DNA from: Candidatus Uhrbacteria bacterium
GTDB taxonomy: Bacteria > Patescibacteriota > Patescibacteriia > UBA9934 > UBA11717
Length of the DNA: 25,545 bases
Assembly (NCBI GenBank): GCA_013203725.1
Contig: JABMPK010000012.1
Coordinates: 1 to 25,545 of the forward strand
Direction of reading: 5' to 3'
Both the position numbers and the translations under genes were made by a program. The notes beneath the pieces are model-generated. The model was given only the letters and a program-made list of their open reading frames with translations. It did not search any database and was not told where the DNA came from. Positions 21,078 to 25,545 of the stretch are shown in pieces. How positions within the stretch are numbered: the first letter of the stretch is position 1; every line of letters begins with the position of its first letter.

Positions 21078-21087
21078 GCCGAACAAT

Positions 21088-21936
21088 ATGACAGATTCAC
21101 ATTGCCACATTCACTTTCAAGGATACAAGGACGACATGGAGGAGGTTATCGACCGCACGCAGACTAGAGGTGTGCGTATGATTACTATTGGAACGCAGAA
21201 GGATACGTCAAAATATGGTATTGAGGTAGCGGAGGCGCACGAGAATATATGGTGCACTGTGGGGCTTCATCCGAACCATGTTCACAAGCAGACAATACAT
21301 GAGGACGCAATGGATGCGTTTAGTACTCGGGAAGAGACTTTTGATAAAGACTACTATCGCGAGCTTATTAAGAGCTCAAGCAAGGTTGTAGCGATTGGCG
21401 AGGTTGGATTAGATTTTTTCAGATTGCCAGACATGGACAAAGAGGACGTGATGGAGACACAGCTCGTGAACGTGCATCATGCGTTAGAACTTGCGAACGA
21501 GACCAATCTTCCCGTGGTTCTACATGTTCGGGATGCTCATGCAGAGATGGTTGATGTTTTAAAGCAATATATAGACTCCGGTCGATTGGATCGGCGTGGT
21601 GTTGTGCATTGTTTTACAGGCACGATCGAGGAAGCTCGTGCATACCACGATATTGGCTTTTTCACCTCGTTCACCGGAATCATGACTTTTAAGGACAGAA
21701 AGGACCCAGAAAAGCTCACTCCGCTCATGGAAGTGGCGCGCGATGTACCATTAGAGTGGATGATGGTTGAAACTGACGCTCCTTACCTGACGCCAGAACC
21801 TCATCGAGGTAAGCGAAACGAGCCGTGGATGGTTATTCATGTTGCTGAGAAGGTCGCTGAACTTAAAGGGGTGAATGTGGAAGAAGTGGAGCGAATGACT
21901 GACGAAAATGCGAATAAACTCTTTAAATTGGTCTAA
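21088..21936 (+). CDS. tatD: TatD-family metal-dependent hydrolase (DNase)
   Basis: The 282-aa TIM-barrel metallohydrolase shows the family's metal ligands in order: DSHCHIHF (residues 3-10), GEVGLDFF near 108, VVLHVRDAH, VVHCFTGTIEEA and VETDAPYLTPEPHRGKRNEP. TatD enzymes are 3'-5' exonucleases acting on DNA or RNA, with suggested repair and RNA-decay roles. An insert around residues 72-95 (QTIHEDAMDAFSTREETFDK) lengthens it relative to the common form of about 260 aa. It is transcribed on its own, with a nearly leaderless promoter and a terminator that overlaps the ATP synthase promoter. Confidence 0.92.
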   Translation: MTDSHCHIHFQGYKDDMEEVIDRTQTRGVRMITIGTQKDTSKYGIEVAEAHENIWCTVGLHPNHVHKQTIHEDAMDAFSTREETFDKDYYRELIKSSSKVVAIGEVGLDFFRLPDMDKEDVMETQLVNVHHALELANETNLPVVLHVRDAHAEMVDVLKQYIDSGRLDRRGVVHCFTGTIEEARAYHDIGFFTSFTGIMTFKDRKDPEKLTPLMEVARDVPLEWMMVETDAPYLTPEPHRGKRNEPWMVIHVAEKVAELKGVNVEEVERMTDENANKLFKLV

Positions 21937-21960
21937 AATGCTGAAAATTTTACCGTAGAG

Positions 21961-21989
21961 TTGACCAAAAGCGCATCGAGTTGTACAAT
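21961..21989 (+). promoter_or_regulatory. Promoter of the ATP synthase operon
   Basis: TTGACC (21961-21966), 17-nt spacer, TACAAT (21984-21989). The spacer and -10 lie inside the stem-loop of the tatD terminator. Expected start is at about 21996, giving a leader of about 27 nt. Confidence 0.6.
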
Positions 21990-22002
21990 TCGGGCGCTTT
22001 TT
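21967..22002 (+). terminator. Intrinsic terminator of tatD, overlapping the atp promoter
   Basis: AAAAGCGC (21967-21974) pairs with GCGCTTTT (21994-22001). An inner stem is formed by CGAGTT (21977-21982) with AATTCG (21987-21992), including one G-U. A T tract follows. Confidence 0.65.
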
Positions 22003-22022
22003 AACATACAAAAATTAGCGGT

Positions 22023-22301
22023 ATGGAGAGACCGGTGCAAGGTGGGGAGCAGAAACGCCCTTCGGGGAAGTTGCCTGATCGTTACTACGTTACACTCGCC
22101 CTCCGTATCGCTGCAGACTTTGGTGTCAGCATTGCGGTGCCAGCTGTCGCGGCTACGTTCTTAGGGACGTGGTTGGACAAGCGATTTGGCACAGACCCAC
22201 TGTTTCTGATTGTATGTTTAGCCGCAGCTTTCACTCTGACAGCGTTGTGGCTCTATAAAAAAGCGAAAAAATACGCTGTCATGTACAACAAAGAGGTATG
22301 A
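22023..22301 (+). CDS. AtpZ/AtpI-like ATP synthase accessory membrane protein
   Basis: The 92-aa protein has two membrane helices (about residues 30-50 and 58-78) joined by the short loop LDKRFGTDP. The order helix, GTWLDKRFGTDPLF, helix, then a basic tail (YKKAKKY) is that of AtpZ/AtpI proteins, which precede atpB in many operons and assist c-ring assembly or Mg handling. It is the first gene of the operon and overlaps atpB by 4 bp (ATGA). Confidence 0.75.
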   Translation: MERPVQGGEQKRPSGKLPDRYYVTLALRIAADFGVSIAVPAVAATFLGTWLDKRFGTDPLFLIVCLAAAFTLTALWLYKKAKKYAVMYNKEV

Positions 22302-23098
22302 TTCCGCCTTTATCGGCTGAAACTATTTTCTACATTGCGGGATTTCCCGTCACTAACGCGATAATCAATTCATGGATTGCTGTTGTGTTCTTTGTGACAT
22401 TCGCGTTCATAATCTCAAGAAAGCGAGAGATGGTTCCACGAGGAATTCAGAATGTGTTTGAGTGGATCATGGAAGTGTTGATCTCATTCGCAGAGCAGGT
22501 GACTGGAGACAAGGAAAAGGCTATGAAGTTTTTCCCAATTGCTGCAACGATCTTTGTTTTCGTATTGTTTAGCAACTGGATTGGTTTGATGCCAGGAACA
22601 GGATCTATTGGTATTTATCAGTTAGCTCATGGTGAAGTCGAGCTTATTCCGTTACTACGACCTGCAGGATCAGATTTGAACCTCACACTCGCAATAGCCG
22701 GGTTCTCGATCTTTATGACCCACGTGTTCGGAATCATCGCGATTGGTACATGGAAGCATTTCAATAAGTTCGTCAACATTATGGGTATCGTTCATTCGTT
22801 CAAGAAAGGACCGATGGCGGTCGTTATTGCGATTATTGAGTTCGGGGTAGGGTTGATTGAACTCGCCGGGGAGGTTGCGAAGACGTTGAGTCTTAGCCTA
22901 CGATTATTTGGAAATATTTTTGCTGGAGAAGGTCTACTTACAGTCCTTGCCGGAATCATGGCGTATGGTTTACCCATTCCGTTTTTGTTCTTGGAACTTT
23001 TAGTAGGTATGATTCAGGCATCTGTGTTTGCTATTCTTTTCCTTGCGTTCGCATCAGTTGCAACCATGGATATGCATGACGAAGAGGAAGCTCATTAG
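22298..23098 (+). CDS. atpB: F-type ATP synthase subunit a
   Basis: Subunit a forms the two half-channels for protons beside the c ring in the membrane. The 266-aa protein has five to six membrane helices. The essential Arg is in LSLSLRLFGNIFAGE, followed by ELLVGMIQASVFAILFLAF, the two most conserved helices of the family. FSNWIGLMPGTGS in the middle is also typical. The start overlaps the upstream gene (ATGA), indicating translational coupling. A hairpin lies between this gene and atpE. Confidence 0.94.
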   Translation: MIPPLSAETIFYIAGFPVTNAIINSWIAVVFFVTFAFIISRKREMVPRGIQNVFEWIMEVLISFAEQVTGDKEKAMKFFPIAATIFVFVLFSNWIGLMPGTGSIGIYQLAHGEVELIPLLRPAGSDLNLTLAIAGFSIFMTHVFGIIAIGTWKHFNKFVNIMGIVHSFKKGPMAVVIAIIEFGVGLIELAGEVAKTLSLSLRLFGNIFAGEGLLTVLAGIMAYGLPIPFLFLELLVGMIQASVFAILFLAFASVATMDMHDEEEAH

Positions 23099-23113
23099 GG
23101 GCTAACATGAGGT

Positions 23114-23132
23114 GGCGTGCAAATGTCACGCC
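23114..23132 (+). other. Hairpin between atpB and atpE
   Basis: GGCGTG (23114-23119) pairs with CACGCC (23127-23132) over a 7-nt loop. There is no T tract, so it is not a classical terminator; it may protect or process the mRNA upstream of the c-subunit cistron. Confidence 0.4.
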
Positions 23133-23161
23133 TTCTCGTCTTAATTCCTAAGTAAATCTTT

Positions 23162-23374
23162 ATGGATGATATTTCAACTCTCGCAAAGGCGCTTTCGATC
23201 GGTATTGGATCAATCGCTCCAGCGCTTGGAATTGGTCTCATCGGATCAAAGGCGATGGAGGCAATCGGACGAAATCCCGAGGCCGCAGGAAAGATCTTTG
23301 TTCCAATGCTACTTGGAATGGCTTTCGCCGAGGCGATCGCTATTTACGCGTTGGTTGTTGCGTTTACTATCTAA
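23162..23374 (+). CDS. atpE: F-type ATP synthase subunit c
   Basis: The 70-aa hairpin of two helices forms the rotating c ring. Helix 1 is glycine-rich (SIGIGSIAPALGIGLIG), the polar loop is GRNPEA, and helix 2 carries the ion-binding carboxylate in GMAFAEAIAIYALVV. The residue after that Glu is Ala and no Gln occupies the helix-1 position used for sodium, so proton coupling is the likelier reading. The gene is isolated from atpB and atpF by untranslated stretches with hairpins, unlike the overlapping genes on either side. Confidence 0.95.
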   Translation: MDDISTLAKALSIGIGSIAPALGIGLIGSKAMEAIGRNPEAAGKIFVPMLLGMAFAEAIAIYALVVAFTI

Positions 23375-23394
23375 GTACACGTTCAGCACGCATA

Positions 23395-23485
23395 GCCACG
23401 TCACTCGCGAGTGAAGTGGCATGCCCTGTAGCTAGTGAGCGACAGGGCGTCTGCGCAGAGGATACGAGTTATCGTATCTTGTGCG
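23395..23485 (+). other. Three tandem RNA hairpins between atpE and atpF
   Basis: Hairpin 1 (23395-23420): GCCAC/GTGGC with inner CACTC/GAGTG. Hairpin 2 (23423-23448): GCCCTGT/ACAGGGC with inner GCT/AGC. Hairpin 3 (23454-23485): CGCA/TGCG and GATACGA/TCGTATC, about 13 pairs. None ends in a T tract. They fill the 123-nt gap between the genes and probably act on mRNA stability or processing. Confidence 0.6.
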
Positions 23486-23497
23486 AAGAATGAATAT

Positions 23498-24115
23498 ATG
23501 ACACAACCTGAAACAACAATTGAAAACGAAGCCGTGCTTGATACAGAGCACGATGTTAGTGGTACAAGAGAGTTTATTGAGGTGTCCACTGAGATACATG
23601 AAGCAGAGGAGGGTGATCTTCTTGGACAGTTTGGTTTGAGCGGCTCACTTTTTGCGGCACAGTTGATCAACTTCATGATCGTTATGCTTGTGTTGTGGAA
23701 GTTTGCTTACAAGCCGCTTCTAAAGCTCATGCAGGATCGAACAGAGAAGATTGAGCAGGGTCTCAAGCATGCTGACGAAATGGAGCAACGCATTAATGAG
23801 CTGGAAAACGATAAAGAGAAAGTAATGGCAGCTGCTCGTACCGAAGCGAAGGGGATAGTGGCGGAGGCGGCAGAGATCGCGGAGAAGAAGAGGACAGAAA
23901 CGGTAGCGAACGCCAAATCTGAAGTTGAGAAAGTGGTCGCAACCGGAAAGACACAAATCGCCGCACAAAAGGAGCAGATGATGGCAGAGTTGAAAGACGA
24001 GATCTCGGCGCTAGTCGTGGAAGCTGCCAAGAAAGTTTCTGGTTCAGCCATTGATGTGAAGAAGGCCGAGGCAAACGCAAGTTCGGCAATTGAATCAGCT
24101 TCAAAGAATCTATGA
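23498..24115 (+). CDS. atpF: F-type ATP synthase subunit b
   Basis: Subunit b is the peripheral stalk, tying F1 to the membrane. The 205-aa product has a membrane helix at about residues 47-68 (SLFAAQLINFMIVMLVLWKF), then YKPLLKLMQDRTEKIEQGL and a long charged coiled coil to about 185. It is unusual in having about 45 acidic residues (MTQPETTIENEAVLDTEHDV onward) before the helix; bacterial b normally begins with the helix. I chose ATG 23498 because upstream in-frame codons are part of the hairpin region. It overlaps atpH by 4 bp (ATGA). Confidence 0.9.
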   Translation: MTQPETTIENEAVLDTEHDVSGTREFIEVSTEIHEAEEGDLLGQFGLSGSLFAAQLINFMIVMLVLWKFAYKPLLKLMQDRTEKIEQGLKHADEMEQRINELENDKEKVMAAARTEAKGIVAEAAEIAEKKRTETVANAKSEVEKVVATGKTQIAAQKEQMMAELKDEISALVVEAAKKVSGSAIDVKKAEANASSAIESASKNL

Positions 24116-24495
24116 AGACAAACATAGAAACTTACGCAGAGTTACTGGTGAGCGCAAGTCTGGACGTAGCAGGGTCAAAGCTGGACGATCGAGTGAAGGA
24201 AGTACTGAACCTCATGGACTCGCGCGGAGATGCTCACCTGATAAAACGGCTAGAGTCCGCAGTATCAGGCGCGTACAACAAACTCGTAGCAGGGTCAGAC
24301 ATACAGGTAACAACGGCTGGCGATCCTGAGGCCTTGAAGGTACAGGTAGCAAAGTTACTGAAGTGTCACGAAGAAGACATAGTCGCAATGCAAGATCAAG
24401 AATTGATCGGAGGGGCGGTTGTAAAAGTGGATAATACGATTATCGACGCGTCGGTGAGCGGAAGCTTGCGTCGATTAGCAACACATTTGAAATAG
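24112..24495 (+). CDS. atpH: F-type ATP synthase subunit delta (short form)
   Basis: Delta joins the b stalk to the top of F1. The 127-aa product ends ELIGGAVVKVDNTIIDASVS followed by GSLRRLATHLK, the conserved C-terminal signature of AtpH. It is about 50 residues shorter than the usual 175-180 aa. The missing length is in the N-terminal helical domain that binds the alpha subunits, and the remaining N-terminal helices (ETYAELLVSASLDV) align poorly. Its start overlaps atpF and its stop precedes atpA by one base, so the gene is not truncated by assembly. Confidence 0.85.
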   Translation: MKTNIETYAELLVSASLDVAGSKLDDRVKEVLNLMDSRGDAHLIKRLESAVSGAYNKLVAGSDIQVTTAGDPEALKVQVAKLLKCHEEDIVAMQDQELIGGAVVKVDNTIIDASVSGSLRRLATHLK

Positions 24496-24496
24496 T

Positions 24497-25545
24497 ATGG
24501 CTACATCAAAAACACTCATCCTTGAATCGCTGAAGAAACAGTTGGAGAGTTTTTCTTCAGATGTTGAAACAGCGTCAGTTGGAAGCGTGATCGAAGTCGG
24601 AGACGGGATCGCGCGTATTTCTGGTTTGGACGAAGTTCAGTCGTCAGAGATCGTTGATTTTGGAAACGAGACATTTGGAGTTGTATTGAACCTTGAGGAA
24701 GACTCAGTTGGAGTGATTATCCTTGGAGAGTTTGTACACATTAAAAAAGGAGACACGGTAAAGCGAACAAACAGAATTCTTTCTATCCCAGTGTCCGACG
24801 AGATTATCGGACGTGTTGTTGACCCACTCGGTCGACCGTTGGACGGAAAAGGAAAGCTGCCAGAGGACCACTTTGAGCCAATCGAGAAGGTTGCAACGGG
24901 TGTTATGGCGCGTGAGTCTGTTTTTGAGCCTTTGCAGACAGGAATAAAAGCTATCGACTCCATGATCCCAATCGGACGTGGACAGCGAGAGTTGATTATT
25001 GGTGACCGTCAGACTGGAAAGACAGCTATTGCAATCGACACAATCATAAACCAAAAGGGCCAGGGTGTTGTGTGTGTTTACGTAGCTATTGGTCAGAAGG
25101 AATCCAAGATCGCTAAGATTGTAAAGAAACTTGAGGATGCAGGGGCAATGGAGTACACAATCGTTGTGTTGGCCGGAGCGTCAGATCCGTCTGCTCTTTG
25201 GTACATTGCACCGTACGCCGGTGCTTCTATTGGTGAATACTTCATGAACAAAGGACAGGACGTTCTTGTTGTATACGATGACCTTTCAAAGCAGGCTGTA
25301 GCATACAGAGAAATCTCGTTGCTACTAAGACGACCACCAGGACGCGAGGCGTACCCTGGAGACGTATTCTACCTACACTCTAGACTTCTAGAGCGTGCAG
25401 CTAAGTTGAACGACAAGTACGGTGGAGGATCGATGACGGCATTGCCGATTATTGAAACACAGGGAGGAGATGTGTCCGCTTACGTTCCAACAAACGTTAT
25501 TTCTATCACGGACGGGCAGATTTACTTGGAGTCGGATCTCTTTAA
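24497..25545 (+). CDS. atpA: F-type ATP synthase subunit alpha, N-terminal part (cut by window end)
   Basis: Alpha forms the non-catalytic nucleotide sites of F1. The open frame runs 349 codons from ATG 24497 to the window end. It shows GSVIEVGDGIARISGLD (beta-barrel domain), GRVVDPLGRPLDGKG, Walker A GDRQTGKT (about residues 170-177) and VLVVYDDLSKQAVAYREISL. The later LLRRPPGREAYPGDVFYLHS is the alpha-subunit signature. About 150 residues lie beyond the window. It follows atpH by one base, without a Shine-Dalgarno site, so coupling is likely. Confidence 0.95.
   Translation, partial: MATSKTLILESLKKQLESFSSDVETASVGSVIEVGDGIARISGLDEVQSSEIVDFGNETFGVVLNLEEDSVGVIILGEFVHIKKGDTVKRTNRILSIPVSDEIIGRVVDPLGRPLDGKGKLPEDHFEPIEKVATGVMARESVFEPLQTGIKAIDSMIPIGRGQRELIIGDRQTGKTAIAIDTIINQKGQGVVCVYVAIGQKESKIAKIVKKLEDAGAMEYTIVVLAGASDPSALWYIAPYAGASIGEYFMNKGQDVLVVYDDLSKQAVAYREISLLLRRPPGREAYPGDVFYLHSRLLERAAKLNDKYGGGSMTALPIIETQGGDVSAYVPTNVISITDGQIYLESDLF

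Noticed and set aside
1..25545. Alternative genetic code with UAG as a sense codon
   Set aside because: UAG ends uppS, pepA, rsmI, atpB and atpH at their expected family lengths, and reading through them adds non-conserved sequence.

Overview
The window reads as a chromosomal segment of a small-genome bacterium, most likely Patescibacteria/CPR. This placement is inferred from gene content and architecture; there is no rRNA marker in the window. Pointers are very compact gene spacing with 1-20 bp overlaps, many small membrane proteins, a DsbA-like/VKOR pair instead of DsbB, a shortened ATP synthase delta subunit, a PaaX/Cas2-fold regulator without CRISPR, and few strong Shine-Dalgarno sites. 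UAA, UAG and UGA all end genes, so the standard code applies. I found no tRNA, rRNA, CRISPR array, transposase or integrase.

Layout. 1-281 (-): start of a membrane protein cut by the window edge. 403-2615 (+): undecaprenyl diphosphate synthase, then a membrane/spermidine-synthase-like gene broken by an in-frame UAG. 2660-4114 (-): ABC-F ATPase. 4284-6748 (+): small membrane proteins, a GT-B glycosyltransferase-like protein and a 61-aa Cys-containing protein. 6749-7002: terminator, promoter and an inverted-repeat element. 7003-8295 (+): RNA m5U methyltransferase. 8333-8959 (-): a GC-rich orphan gene with its own promoter, Shine-Dalgarno site and terminator. 9079-10381 (+): DsbA-like and VKOR disulfide-forming pair. 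10417-12014 (+): DoxX-like gene (second in-frame UAG), a 55-aa membrane protein and a TMEM43-like protein. 12068-12757 (-): RsuA-type pseudouridine synthase, divergent from a BadF/NAGK-type kinase (12816-13736) and leucyl aminopeptidase (13784-15301). 15423-15983 (-): 2-Cys peroxiredoxin, divergent from a DUF3179 lipoprotein, rsmI, metG and cvpA (16071-20081).

20078-21002 is the most unusual part. A consensus promoter overlapping the cvpA stop codon drives a candidate structured RNA of about 180 nt (13-bp closing helix, internal hairpins, possible pseudoknot, intrinsic terminator). It is followed by a PaaX/Cas2-fold protein gene flanked by two copies of a GC-rich palindrome, one in its promoter and one at the centre of a perfect 34-bp terminator palindrome. 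21088-21936 is tatD. 22023-25545 is the start of the F-type ATP synthase operon (AtpZ/AtpI-like, atpB, atpE, atpF, atpH, atpA, the last cut by the window end), with RNA hairpins around the c-subunit gene.

Regulatory layout is consistent: many genes have an extended -10 (TGnTATAMT) with or without a recognisable -35, several so close to the start codon that the mRNA should be leaderless, and promoters are repeatedly nested in or against the terminator of the previous gene.
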